From contig JAAZHK010000012.1 of NCBI GenBank assembly GCA_012510745.1, positions 1-21,390 on the forward strand: 21,390 nucleotides of DNA, written 5' to 3'. Made by a program: the position numbers and the translations under genes. This document shows, one piece after another, positions 8,050 through 16,097 of the stretch; the stretch's first letter is position 1, and every line of letters begins with the position of its first letter. The notes under the pieces were generated by a model. The model saw only the letters and a program-made list of their open reading frames with translations. It ran no database searches and was not told the DNA's origin. Origin of the DNA: Mycoplasmatota bacterium (lineage in GTDB: Bacteria; Bacillota_I; Bacilli_A; RF39; UBA660).

Positions 8050-9321
8050 ATGAACTATAAGAAAATAGAAACGGATCATTATAACATTCATTTAATAAAA
8101 ACCGAACGTTTTAAAACAATCACAATAACAACTACTTTTATGAATAAAATAAAAAAAGATGAAATAACTAAACGTAATTTATTAGTTGATATGTTAGTTT
8201 ATTCATGCAAAAAATATCCTTCTAGAAGAGATATGGTTATTAAACTACAAGATTTATATGCAGCTCAAATAAGCTCATCTTGTGAAAGAATAGGTAATTA
8301 TAACTGCATTAAAATTAATATGACTACCCTTAATAATAAATATACTAATAAAAGAAACCTTAAAGAAGCTTTTAAATTTTTAAAAGAAATAATTTTTAAT
8401 CCCCATATTGACAATGGTCAATTTAATGAAGAAAGTTTTAAAATAAATTATAACAAAATTGAATCTCAAATACAAACAATTAAAGAAAACCCACAGAAAT
8501 ATAGTTTAATTAGAATGGTTGAATCTATGGATAAGAAAAAAGCTTATTCTTATCATGGCTTTGGAAATCTAAAAGATTTATTACAAATTACTCCTCATAA
8601 TTTATATAATTTTTATAAGAAATTTATTAGAACTAGTATTGTTGATATTTATATAATTGGAAATATTGATTTTGATGAAAGTGAGCAGTTAATTAAAAAC
8701 ACTTTTAAAAATAAATTTAATAAATCTCAAATAGAAGATTTAACAATTGAAAATGAACAACCGATAAAAATAAAAGTAATTAAAGAAAAAGAAAAAGGAT
8801 TAAATCAATCTAAATTATCCATGGGATTAAAAACTATTGGTTTAAATGAATTTGAGAAAAAATATGTTGTTACTTTATATAATACTATTTTAGGTGGAAG
8901 TTTTGATTCTAAATTTTTTCAAAATATTAGGGAAAAGAATTCTTTAGCTTATTACATTAATTCTAGAGTTGATAAATATGATAATTTAATTACTATTGTT
9001 TCTGGAATTTCAGCGGATAATTTTACTAAAATAGTAGAGTTAATCAAAAAGGAAATAAATAATATGATTGATGGTAATATTACTGATGAAGAAATAACTA
9101 TTGCTAAAAACTTTTATATTACTTTATTGCAAGAATTATATGATAGCCCAATTGCCTTAATAGATAGTTATTTTTCAATGCATATTTTAGGAACTGATGA
9201 TATTAATACTAGAATGAAAAAGATCCAGGAAGTATCTAAAGACGATATTGTTAATTTAAGTAAAAAGATATATTTAGATACAGTTTTTCTATTAGAAGGT
9301 GACCAAAATGAAGAAAATTAA
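8050..9321 (+). CDS. ymfF: M16-family peptidase-like protein, YmfF type (non-catalytic partner)
   Basis: The 423-aa protein has the two-lobe arrangement of M16 (pitrilysin/insulinase) proteins but lacks the zinc motif HxxEH where it should be (about residues 43-75). It keeps the partner-subunit signature, with R294 and Y301/Y302 in IREKNSLAYY, which in M16B heterodimers helps form the active site of the catalytic subunit. The next gene supplies the HxxEH half, and the two overlap by 14 bases, so a heterodimer is likely. In B. subtilis the equivalents are YmfF and YmfH, linked in annotations to EF-P aminopentanol modification; no EF-P modification gene is seen here. The ATG at 8050 is chosen over ATG 8035 because GGAGG (8037-8041) lies 8 bases before it and overlaps the earlier start. 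Confidence 0.85.
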   Translation: MNYKKIETDHYNIHLIKTERFKTITITTTFMNKIKKDEITKRNLLVDMLVYSCKKYPSRRDMVIKLQDLYAAQISSSCERIGNYNCIKINMTTLNNKYTNKRNLKEAFKFLKEIIFNPHIDNGQFNEESFKINYNKIESQIQTIKENPQKYSLIRMVESMDKKKAYSYHGFGNLKDLLQITPHNLYNFYKKFIRTSIVDIYIIGNIDFDESEQLIKNTFKNKFNKSQIEDLTIENEQPIKIKVIKEKEKGLNQSKLSMGLKTIGLNEFEKKYVVTLYNTILGGSFDSKFFQNIREKNSLAYYINSRVDKYDNLITIVSGISADNFTKIVELIKKEINNMIDGNITDEEITIAKNFYITLLQELYDSPIALIDSYFSMHILGTDDINTRMKKIQEVSKDDIVNLSKKIYLDTVFLLEGDQNEEN

Positions 9322-10573
9322 ATTAAAAAAGTTAGACCAGAATGTTTTTTATGAAAAGTTAAGCAGTGGATTAAAAGTATATTTGATTCCATATACTAAA
9401 AAAAATAATTATTCTGCTTCTTTATTTACTAACTATGGATCCATTAATAATGATTTTATTCCAATTGGAGAAAAAGAATTAACCTCTTTTCCAGCAGGAA
9501 TAGCGCATTTTTTAGAACACAAAATGTTTGAAATGGAAAATGGTCTTGACCCATTTAGTTTTTATGCTAAAACTGGAACTAATGCGAATGCTTCAACTAG
9601 TTTTAAAGTAACCAATTATATTATATGGGGAAATAATAATATTTCAGAAAATATCAAATATCTTTTAGAATATGTTTATAGTCCTTATTTTACAGATTTA
9701 AATGTCGAAAAAGAAAAAGGTATTATTATAGAAGAAATCCAAATGTATAACGATTTACCAGAATGGGTTTTAAATGATAAAGTAAAAGAGAATCTTTTTG
9801 TAAATCATTCAATTAGAATTCCTATAGCTGGAAGTGTATCTAGTGTTTCTAAAATTACTAAAGAAGATTTATACAAATGTTATAATACTTTTTATCAACC
9901 TAGTAATATGAGTTTAATTGTTGCAGGGAAATTTGATCAAGAAGAAGTTATGAAAGATATTAAAGCACAAATGAAAAATAAACAATTTAATCAACGACCA
10001 ATTACTAATAAAGATTATAACGAACCTCAAAAAGTATTTAAAACTTATGAAAAAATCAAAATGAATGTAGAAATGCCTAAATTAGGATATGCTTTTAAAA
10101 TAAATGTTTCTCATATTAAATTAAATCCCTTTATTCGTGATTTATATTTTCAAATGTTTAATACTTTACTTTTTGGTAACGCTAGTCTCTTTAAAGAAGA
10201 TGTAAGACAAAAAGATTTAGCGGTTTCTTTTTATACATCTATAAATGATGTTGATAATTATAAAACTTTAGAGTTTTTTGCTAAAACAAAAAAAGCTCAA
10301 GAATTTATTGAACGAATTGATCAAGAATTAAAAAATATAAGCATTTTAGAAGAAGATTTTAATCGTATAAAAAAAGTATGGATAGCAGCTGAAGTTGCTA
10401 TTGTGGATAATTATGAGTTAAATCTAGATAATATATCAGATGATATTCAAAAGTATGGTGATCTTATACCAAATAAAATTGATATAATTAAATCCTTAAA
10501 TAAAAAACAATTAGATGAAATGATTAATAGTCTTAATTTTAATAATCGAACAACAGTAATTATTGATAGGTAA
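9308..10573 (+). CDS. ymfH: M16-family zinc metallopeptidase, YmfH type (catalytic subunit)
   Basis: The 421-aa protein carries the inverted zinc motif HFLEH (67-71) in AHFLEHKMFE. The distal glutamate ligand is in IIIEEIQMY (E142/E143), and the TNANAST segment is typical of active M16 subunits. It probably hydrolyses peptides or a specific protein in the cytoplasm, as no signal peptide is present, with its upstream neighbour as the R/Y partner. The ATG at 9308 follows GAAGGTGA (9295-9302) at a good distance; an in-frame GTG at 9299 is part of that ribosome site. Its start lies 14 bases inside ymfF, so the pair should be made in fixed ratio. The stop codon is joined to a strong terminator, ending the deoD-ymfF-ymfH unit. 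The natural substrate is not known to me. Confidence 0.87.
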   Translation: MKKIKLKKLDQNVFYEKLSSGLKVYLIPYTKKNNYSASLFTNYGSINNDFIPIGEKELTSFPAGIAHFLEHKMFEMENGLDPFSFYAKTGTNANASTSFKVTNYIIWGNNNISENIKYLLEYVYSPYFTDLNVEKEKGIIIEEIQMYNDLPEWVLNDKVKENLFVNHSIRIPIAGSVSSVSKITKEDLYKCYNTFYQPSNMSLIVAGKFDQEEVMKDIKAQMKNKQFNQRPITNKDYNEPQKVFKTYEKIKMNVEMPKLGYAFKINVSHIKLNPFIRDLYFQMFNTLLFGNASLFKEDVRQKDLAVSFYTSINDVDNYKTLEFFAKTKKAQEFIERIDQELKNISILEEDFNRIKKVWIAAEVAIVDNYELNLDNISDDIQKYGDLIPNKIDIIKSLNKKQLDEMINSLNFNNRTTVIIDR

Positions 10574-10601
10574 AAAGTAAATGAAAATTTACTTTTTTTT
10601 T
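10572..10601 (+). terminator. Strong intrinsic terminator after ymfH
   Basis: An 11-bp perfect stem (10572-10582 with 10587-10597) with loop GAAA is followed by more T to 10601. The stem starts at the second base of the ymfH stop TAA (10571-10573). It insulates the division cluster from the upstream genes. Confidence 0.92.
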
Positions 10602-10611
10602 GTAAAAAACC

Positions 10612-10639
10612 TTTACAAATTTAATTAGTTTGATATAAT
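10612..10639 (+). promoter_or_regulatory. Promoter of the mraZ division cluster
   Basis: TTTACA (10612-10617) and TATAAT (10634-10639) are 16 bases apart. TG at 10631-10632 completes an extended -10. This is one of the best promoters in the window. Start of transcription is predicted near 10646, directly before the MraZ boxes. Confidence 0.85.
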
Positions 10640-10649
10640 ATATTTATAC

Positions 10650-10679
10650 AGTGGTACAAAGTGGGAGAAAGTGGGGCAA
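10650..10679 (+). repeat. MraZ operator: three direct AGTGG repeats at 10-bp period
   Basis: AGTGGTACAA, AGTGGGAGAA and AGTGGGGCAA follow each other without gaps at 10650, 10660 and 10670. One helical turn of spacing and the AGTGG[T/G] core match the known MraZ box (GTGG/TGGG direct repeats upstream of mraZ in many bacteria, including Mollicutes). The boxes begin about 4 bases after the predicted transcription start, so bound MraZ would sit on the initially transcribed region. The third box, with GTGGGG, ends 4 bases before the mraZ ATG and is the only purine-rich sequence at ribosome-binding distance. Confidence 0.92.
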
Positions 10680-10683
10680 TAAA

Positions 10684-11121
10684 ATGTTTAAGGGTGAGTA
10701 TCGTCATAATATTGATGAAAAAGGTCGTTTAATTATTCCTGCTAAATTTCGTCATGAATTAGGTGAATCTTTTATTATAACAAGAGGGCTGGATGGGTGT
10801 TTATTTGCTTATACCAATAATGAGTGGTCAATGATTGTTAATAAATTAAAGGAATTACCATTTACAAAAAAAGATGCTCGAAGTTTTATGCGTTTTTTCT
10901 TAGCTGGTGCTACTGATGTTGAATTCGATAAACAGGGTCGAATTAATATTACCTCTCCATTGGTTGATTACGCCGATTTAAAAAAAGAATGTATTGTTAT
11001 CGGCGTAAATGACCGTTTAGAAATATGGAACAAAGAAAAATGGGATTCTTTCGTAAATACTAACAATGAGGAGTTTTCAAATATTGCTGAAAACTTGTTT
11101 GAAGGTAATATAACTTTTTAG
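10684..11121 (+). CDS. mraZ: Transcriptional regulator MraZ
   Basis: MraZ is a ring-forming DNA-binding protein that controls its own division/cell wall operon. The 145-aa protein has two AbrB-like repeats, each with the DxxGR core: D11-R15 in DEKGRLIIPAKFR and D82-R86 in DKQGRINI. The ATG at 10684 gives the standard family start MFKGEYRHNIDEKGR. An in-frame GTG at 10651 would add 11 residues read from the operator repeats and is not credible. There is no normal AGGAGG; the G-rich third MraZ box (GTGGGG, 7 bases before the ATG) probably serves as ribosome site. The rsmH ribosome site overlaps its stop codon. It is likely autoregulatory, acting at the repeats just upstream; sign (repressor or activator) differs between species and cannot be told here. 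Confidence 0.96.
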   Translation: MFKGEYRHNIDEKGRLIIPAKFRHELGESFIITRGLDGCLFAYTNNEWSMIVNKLKELPFTKKDARSFMRFFLAGATDVEFDKQGRINITSPLVDYADLKKECIVIGVNDRLEIWNKEKWDSFVNTNNEEFSNIAENLFEGNITF

Positions 11122-11128
11122 GAGAATT

Positions 11129-12049
11129 ATGCATTATAGTGTTTTATTAAAAGAAAGTATTACAGCCTTGAATATTAAAGAAAATGGTATTTATGTAGAT
11201 GCTACTTTAGGATATGCTGGTCACAGTCAAGAAATATTAAAAAGAATAAAAAAAGGTTGGTTATATGCCTTTGATCAGGATCAAGATGCTATTGATTATA
11301 GTAAAAATAAATTAAGTTTTATAGCTTCTAATTACACTGTTATTAAAAATAATTTTGTTAATTTAAAGGAAGAATTAATGAAATTAGATGTTAAAAAAAT
11401 TGATGGGATTATTTTTGATTTAGGTGTTTCTAGCCCACAATTAGATAATGCTAATAGAGGGTTTAGCTATCATAAAGAAGCTCCATTAGATATGAGAATG
11501 GATCAAACTAAATTATTAAGTGCTTATCAAGTTGTTAATGAATATAGTGACACACAATTAATTAAAATTTTATTTGATTATGGAGAAGAAAAATATGCTC
11601 GTAGTATAGTCCGTAACATTATTAACTTCAGAAATTTACAACCTATTAAAACAACTTTACAATTAGCCGAAATCGTTTCACAAAGCGTGCCTATGAAATA
11701 TAAAAGAGATAAACATCCGGCTAAGAAAACTTTTCAAGCTATAAGGATCGAAGTTAATCAGGAATTAGAAATATTAGAGAAATCTTTAAGACAAGCTTTA
11801 GAAATATTAAATATTGATGGGTGTATGAGTGTTATAACTTTTCACTCTTTAGAAGATCGGATGGTAAAAAATCTGTTTAAAGAATTAACAGAAATAAACT
11901 CTTTAGTTAAAGGTCTACCTAATATTCCAAAAGAATACTTACCTAAATATCAATTAATAACAAGAGCCATTAAACCAAGTAAAGAGGAATTAAATATTAA
12001 TAAAAGGTCTCATTCAGCTATATTGAGAACGATTAAAAGAATTAGTTAG
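11129..12049 (+). CDS. rsmH: 16S rRNA (cytosine-1402-N4)-methyltransferase RsmH (MraW)
   Basis: RsmH methylates N4 of C1402 in 16S rRNA, near the P-site codon, using S-adenosylmethionine. The 306-aa protein is of family length and has the SAM-binding DATLGYAGHS (24-33). Next come FDLGVSSPQLD (96-106), RGFSY and PLDMRMD (119-125), FQAIRIEVNQEL (about 200-212), the ITFHSLEDRMVK motif (about 238-249) and a basic C-terminal N.RSHSAILR segment. AGGAG overlaps the mraZ stop, with 7 bases between the genes, as is usual for mraZ-rsmH pairs. It is the second gene of the division cluster and should be controlled with it. Confidence 0.96.
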   Translation: MHYSVLLKESITALNIKENGIYVDATLGYAGHSQEILKRIKKGWLYAFDQDQDAIDYSKNKLSFIASNYTVIKNNFVNLKEELMKLDVKKIDGIIFDLGVSSPQLDNANRGFSYHKEAPLDMRMDQTKLLSAYQVVNEYSDTQLIKILFDYGEEKYARSIVRNIINFRNLQPIKTTLQLAEIVSQSVPMKYKRDKHPAKKTFQAIRIEVNQELEILEKSLRQALEILNIDGCMSVITFHSLEDRMVKNLFKELTEINSLVKGLPNIPKEYLPKYQLITRAIKPSKEELNINKRSHSAILRTIKRIS

Positions 12050-12060
12050 GGAGGATTAAC

Positions 12061-12357
12061 ATGGTTAAGAAAAAGAAAAAAGTATTAAAAATATCAAAAT
12101 TTGAGCGTTTATTATATACCTTTACTTTTATGTTGTTATTTACATCCCCTTTATTATTAATCTTTACAAAAGGAACATTATCTAAAATTAATTATGAAGT
12201 AGAAAAAGTAAAAGAAAATATAGTTAATCAAACTAAAAAGAATGATAGTTTAACTATGAAAATAGATGAGTTAGTATCCTTAAATAATATTCAAATAGTT
12301 GCTTCAAATGAAGGTTTAAGTTATAATAATAATAACATTAAATCTATATCAGAATAG
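12061..12357 (+). CDS. ftsL: Cell division protein FtsL-like
   Basis: FtsL is a small bitopic membrane protein that forms a coiled-coil complex with DivIC/FtsB and DivIB/FtsQ and activates septal PBP-FtsW. The 98-aa protein fits by plan: basic cytoplasmic tail (MVKKKKKVLKISK), one membrane helix (about 17-36), then a heptad-like outer segment (about 40-75) with a short Asn-rich end. FtsL sequences diverge strongly, so the call rests on size, topology and its place between rsmH and the PBP gene. GGGAGGATTAAC gives a good ribosome site; it starts 11 bases after rsmH. No separate DivIB/FtsQ gene is present here. Confidence 0.82.
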   Translation: MVKKKKKVLKISKFERLLYTFTFMLLFTSPLLLIFTKGTLSKINYEVEKVKENIVNQTKKNDSLTMKIDELVSLNNIQIVASNEGLSYNNNNIKSISE

Positions 12358-12369
12358 GTAGTGATTAAA

Positions 12370-14490
12370 ATGAAAAAAATAGCAAAAAATAGTATAAAAA
12401 TTAATAATTTTTTTATAGTGTTCGCGCTTTTTTTATTTGTTTTAATTATAGTTCGTTTATTTTATTTGGGATTGTGTACTAAAATAGACGGTATTAATAT
12501 TCAACAGTTTGCTGCCGAAAGAACGACAGAAAAACGAATTTTAACAGCCAATAGAGGTACTATTTATGATAAAAATGGTCAAGTTTTAGCACAAAATGTT
12601 TTTTCCTATACCTTAATTGCATATTTAGATGAATCTAGAACTATAAAAGAAAATAACCCCCGTCATGTGATTGATAAAGAGAAAACAGCCGAAGAATTAT
12701 CTAAAGTAATTAGTATGCCAAAAGAAGAAATTTTAAGCTTACTAAATCAAAAAGATTTATATCAAACAGAATTTGGAAAAGCTGGTAATGGTTTAACAGA
12801 AATTATTAAAGATCAAATAGTTGATTTAAATTTACCAGGAATTGATTTTATAGAATCAGTTAAAAGATATTATCCTTATGGGGACTTTTTATCTTATACT
12901 TTAGGTTATGTCAAAATAAATGATGGTATTATGGTTGGCGAAATGGGTGTTGAAAAATATTTTAATAAAGAATTAAGTGGTACGAATGGTTCAGTTACAT
13001 ATCAAAAGGATTTAAAAGGTTATCAAATTCCTGGTTCAGATGCTATTAAAATAAATGCAATCAATGGGCATGATATATATTTGAGTATAGATGCGAATAT
13101 TCAATTATTTGTAGAACAAGCTTTAAAAAACATTGCTAGTAATTATCAATTTGATTGGGCTACAGTTTTAGTAGCTGATGCTAAAACAGGAGCAATTTTA
13201 GCAAGTAGTTCTAATCCTAGTTTTGATCCTAATTTATTAAATATTACTAATTATTTAGATCCTAATATATCATTTACTATTGAACCTGGTTCTATTATGA
13301 AAACGTATACTTATATGGCTGCTTTAGAAACAGGTAAATATAATGGTAATAATACTTTTTTATCTGGTTCTTATATTACTAAAGATGGAACTAAAATTCG
13401 AGATTGGGATAATAATGGATGGGGAGAAATATCTTATGATTATGGCTATGCTTTATCTTCTAATGTAGGAATTATTTCTATTATAAATGAATATTTAAGT
13501 AAAGATATTTTAAAAAAATATTTTAAGACTATGGGATTTGGACAAAAAACAGGTATAACATTACCAAATGAAGCTGTTGGTAAAATAGAATTTGAATACG
13601 AAACAGAAATATTAAATAGTGGTTTTGGGCAAGGAATTACAACAACTCCTATTCAACATATTCAAGGATTAACTGCAATTTGCAACGATGGATCTTTATT
13701 AAAACCATTTATAGTTAATAAAATAGTCAATGATCAAGGTGAAATAACTAAGGAAAATAAAAAAACTGTAGTAGCTAAAGTAGCTAGTAAAGAAACAACT
13801 GATTATATGAAAAACCTAATGGAAGATTCGATTACTAAGGGCGTAGGAACAGATTATGCTATTGAAAATGTTAATCTTATTGGTAAAACTGGAACGAGCC
13901 AAATAGCTGGTGAAAATGGTTACTTATTAGGTGATGTTAATAGTATTCGTTCTTTTACTGGAATTTTTCCAAAAGAAGATCCTCAAATTATTTTATACAT
14001 ATCAATTAAAAGACCAGAGGATGGTTCTAGTATGGTTATTAAAACTCCAGCTAGAGAAATAATTAAAAATATTGCTGGTTATTTAAATATTAAGACAGAA
14101 ATACCAGAGAATACTGTATCAAATATTAAATTAGATTATAATTTTATTAATAAATCTACTGTTGAGGTAACAGAATATTTAACAAATAAAAAGTTAAATT
14201 ATATTCTTTTGGGGGATGGTAATAAAATAATTAATCAATATCCTCTTAAAGATAGTTTGGTAACTATTTATGATAAAATCTTTTTATTAACTAATGATGC
14301 TAATGTATTTATGCCTAATATTATAGGGTGGTCAAGTAGCGATGTAATTAATTTAGTTAATATATTAGATATACCTTTTACTTATTCTGGATACGGTTTT
14401 GTTACCAGTCAAAGTATTTCAAAAAACACAAAAATTAATCAAGAAAACAAATTAGAGGTGGTTTTTTCACCTAAATATGGCTTAGAATAA
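12370..14490 (+). CDS. Class B penicillin-binding protein (FtsI/Pbp2B-like) with PASTA domains
   Basis: This septal DD-transpeptidase cross-links peptidoglycan made by FtsW. The 706-aa protein has a short cytoplasmic tail and membrane helix (13-34), then the PBP dimerisation domain starting at ANRGTIYDKNG (about 61-71). The transpeptidase active site has S308-I-M-K311 in EPGSIMK, S363-S-N365, and K506-T-G508. Two C-terminal PASTA-like repeats follow (about 590-642 and 643-706), the first poorly conserved. All three catalytic motifs are intact, so it should be active and beta-lactam binding. ATG 12370 is preferred over GTG 12361, which lies in the AGGTAGTGAT ribosome site. It begins 12 bases after ftsL and ends in a hairpin fused to its stop. 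A second class B PBP lies downstream; this one is in the pbpB (division) position. Confidence 0.9.
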   Translation: MKKIAKNSIKINNFFIVFALFLFVLIIVRLFYLGLCTKIDGINIQQFAAERTTEKRILTANRGTIYDKNGQVLAQNVFSYTLIAYLDESRTIKENNPRHVIDKEKTAEELSKVISMPKEEILSLLNQKDLYQTEFGKAGNGLTEIIKDQIVDLNLPGIDFIESVKRYYPYGDFLSYTLGYVKINDGIMVGEMGVEKYFNKELSGTNGSVTYQKDLKGYQIPGSDAIKINAINGHDIYLSIDANIQLFVEQALKNIASNYQFDWATVLVADAKTGAILASSSNPSFDPNLLNITNYLDPNISFTIEPGSIMKTYTYMAALETGKYNGNNTFLSGSYITKDGTKIRDWDNNGWGEISYDYGYALSSNVGIISIINEYLSKDILKKYFKTMGFGQKTGITLPNEAVGKIEFEYETEILNSGFGQGITTTPIQHIQGLTAICNDGSLLKPFIVNKIVNDQGEITKENKKTVVAKVASKETTDYMKNLMEDSITKGVGTDYAIENVNLIGKTGTSQIAGENGYLLGDVNSIRSFTGIFPKEDPQIILYISIKRPEDGSSMVIKTPAREIIKNIAGYLNIKTEIPENTVSNIKLDYNFINKSTVEVTEYLTNKKLNYILLGDGNKIINQYPLKDSLVTIYDKIFLLTNDANVFMPNIIGWSSSDVINLVNILDIPFTYSGYGFVTSQSISKNTKINQENKLEVVFSPKYGLE

Positions 14491-14518
14491 CAAGGCTTAA
14501 TAGTCTTGTTATTGTTTT
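14489..14518 (+). terminator. Hairpin terminator after the first PBP gene
   Basis: An 8-bp stem with one G-T pair (14489-14496 with 14503-14510), loop TTAATA, is followed by an interrupted T stretch (ATTGTTTT). The stem begins at the second base of the stop TAA (14488-14490). The broken T run suggests partial rather than full termination. Confidence 0.65.
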
Positions 14519-14540
14519 AAAAAAATATCTTTGCTATAAT
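14512..14540 (+). promoter_or_regulatory. Extended -10 promoter for the DUF1846 gene
   Basis: TTGTTT (14512-14517) and TATAAT (14535-14540) are 17 bases apart, with TG at 14532-14533 giving TGCTATAAT. The -35 lies in the tail of the preceding terminator, leaving almost no spare sequence. Confidence 0.72.
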
Positions 14541-14561
14541 ATAAATATAGTAGAGGTAGTT

Positions 14562-16043
14562 ATGAAAAAGTGTTTTGATAATAATAAATATATTAAACTT
14601 CAATCAGCAGAAATTTTAAAAAGAGTGAAAATATTTGATAATAAACTATATCTAGAGCTAGGTGGTAAATTATTTGATGATATGCATGCCGCAAGAGTTT
14701 TACCAGGATTTAAATCTAATGCTAAAATAGAAGTTTTAAAGACCCTAAGAAAAAAATTAGAGATTATTTTCTGTATTAATGCTGAAGATATTGCGTCGAA
14801 TAAAATTAATTCTAATGTTAATTTAACTTATGATATTGATCTTTTAAGATTAATAGATGAATTGCGTAATTTAGGATTTAAAGTAGATAATGTTGTTATT
14901 ACCTTGTTTACAGGGCAGCCTGCTGCTATTTTGTTTAGAAAAAAATTAGCTAGAAGGAATATTAAAACATATATTCATACATATACTAAAGGATATCCAA
15001 CTGATGTTGACACTATTGTTAGTGATGAAGGTTATGGTGCTAATGATTATATAGAAACAACTGAACCAATAGTTCTAATCGCATCTCCTGGTCCAGGAAG
15101 TGGTAAATTAGCAACAGCTTTATCACAATTATATCATGAATATAAAAGAGGAATTAAAGCTGGATATGCAAAATATGAAACTTTTCCAGTTTGGAATTTA
15201 CCTCTAAAACATCCTCTTAATATAGCTTACGAAACTGCCACTGCTGATTTAAAGGACATTAATATGATAGATTCTTTTCATTTGGAAGAATATGGTGTTA
15301 AGGCTATTAATTATAATCGTGATTTAAAAATATTTCCTATTTTAAATAAGATCCTTTATAAGATAACAGGCGAACAAATATATAAATCTCCCACAGATAT
15401 GGGAGTTAATATGGTAGGATATTGTATAACAGATAATGAAGAGGCTATTTTAGCAGCTAATCAAGAAATGGTTAGAAGATATTACCGTAGCTTAGCTGAT
15501 TATAAAAAAGGAATAGTCGATGAGGAAACTCCTCAAAGAATTAAAATTTTATTAGATGAAGCCAATGTAGATATTAATATTAGAAAAGTGGTTTCACATG
15601 CTTATAATAAAACAAAAAAAGAAAAGGTACCTGTTATTGCTATGCAAATTAATAGCCACAAAATCATTACAGGTAAAAATACAATTATTATGACAGCGGC
15701 TTCTTCGTTGATTTTAAATGCTTTAAAGGAATTTGCTCATATTAATGATGATATTAATTTATTATCTCCCTCTGTTTTAGAACCTATGTTAAAATTAAAA
15801 AAAGAAATTTATGGTAATGATAAAAGTATGCTTAGTCTCCAAGAGGTTTTATATGGTTTAAGCATTTGCAGTTCAAATAATACCTTATGTGAAAAGGCTC
15901 TTTCTAAATTAGATAAACTTAAAAATTTGGAGGCTCATGCAAGCTTCTTTATTCCAATTGGTGATGAGAAACTTCTATCTAATTTAGGAATAAACTTAAC
16001 AACCGAGCCGGAATTCTATTCTAAAAACCTATTTTGGGAATAA
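14562..16043 (+). CDS. DUF1846 / UPF0371 family protein of unknown function
   Basis: This is a full-length member (493 aa) of the conserved UPF0371/DUF1846 family of Bacillota, recognised from YIKLQSAEILKRV (10-22), LYLELGGKLFDDMHAARVLP (29-48), GYPTDVDTIVSDEGYG and NDYIETTEP. The glycine-rich SPGPGSGK (175-182) resembles a P-loop and is followed by LSQLYHEYKRGIKAGYAKYE and WNLPLKHP. Residue conservation around the P-loop-like turn suggests nucleotide or phosphate binding, but no reaction is established to my knowledge. It is cytosolic, with no membrane segment. It has its own promoter and its own terminator and sits between two class B PBP genes, which is not its usual place as far as I know. 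Whether it takes part in wall synthesis is open. GAGGTAG is the ribosome site. Confidence 0.9.
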   Translation: MKKCFDNNKYIKLQSAEILKRVKIFDNKLYLELGGKLFDDMHAARVLPGFKSNAKIEVLKTLRKKLEIIFCINAEDIASNKINSNVNLTYDIDLLRLIDELRNLGFKVDNVVITLFTGQPAAILFRKKLARRNIKTYIHTYTKGYPTDVDTIVSDEGYGANDYIETTEPIVLIASPGPGSGKLATALSQLYHEYKRGIKAGYAKYETFPVWNLPLKHPLNIAYETATADLKDINMIDSFHLEEYGVKAINYNRDLKIFPILNKILYKITGEQIYKSPTDMGVNMVGYCITDNEEAILAANQEMVRRYYRSLADYKKGIVDEETPQRIKILLDEANVDINIRKVVSHAYNKTKKEKVPVIAMQINSHKIITGKNTIIMTAASSLILNALKEFAHINDDINLLSPSVLEPMLKLKKEIYGNDKSMLSLQEVLYGLSICSSNNTLCEKALSKLDKLKNLEAHASFFIPIGDEKLLSNLGINLTTEPEFYSKNLFWE

Positions 16044-16072
16044 AAAGAAAATTGAAATTTTCTTTTTTTTTT
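16042..16072 (+). terminator. Intrinsic terminator after the DUF1846 gene
   Basis: An 11-bp A-T rich stem (16042-16052 with 16057-16067), loop TGAA, continues into T to 16072. It begins at the second base of the stop TAA (16041-16043). It ends only 25 bases before the next ATG. Confidence 0.85.
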
Positions 16073-16076
16073 GGAA

Positions 16077-16082
16077 TATACT
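16077..16082 (+). promoter_or_regulatory. Possible -10 element for the second PBP gene
   Basis: TATACT (16077-16082) is the only -10-like hexamer between the terminator and the second PBP gene. The nearest -35 candidate is TTGAAA (16052-16057), inside the terminator hairpin with a long 19-base spacer. Transcription would start about 10 bases before the ATG. Read-through from upstream is an alternative. Confidence 0.3.
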
Positions 16083-16097
16083 TTATTGGTGATAATA

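Noticed and set aside
10651..10683. GTG start at 10651 for MraZ
   Set aside because: The extra 11 codons are the MraZ operator repeats; ATG 10684 gives the conserved MFKGEY start.
16071..16097. TTG start at 16071 for the second PBP
   Set aside because: The codon is part of the terminator T run and lacks a ribosome site; GGTGAT precedes ATG 16098.
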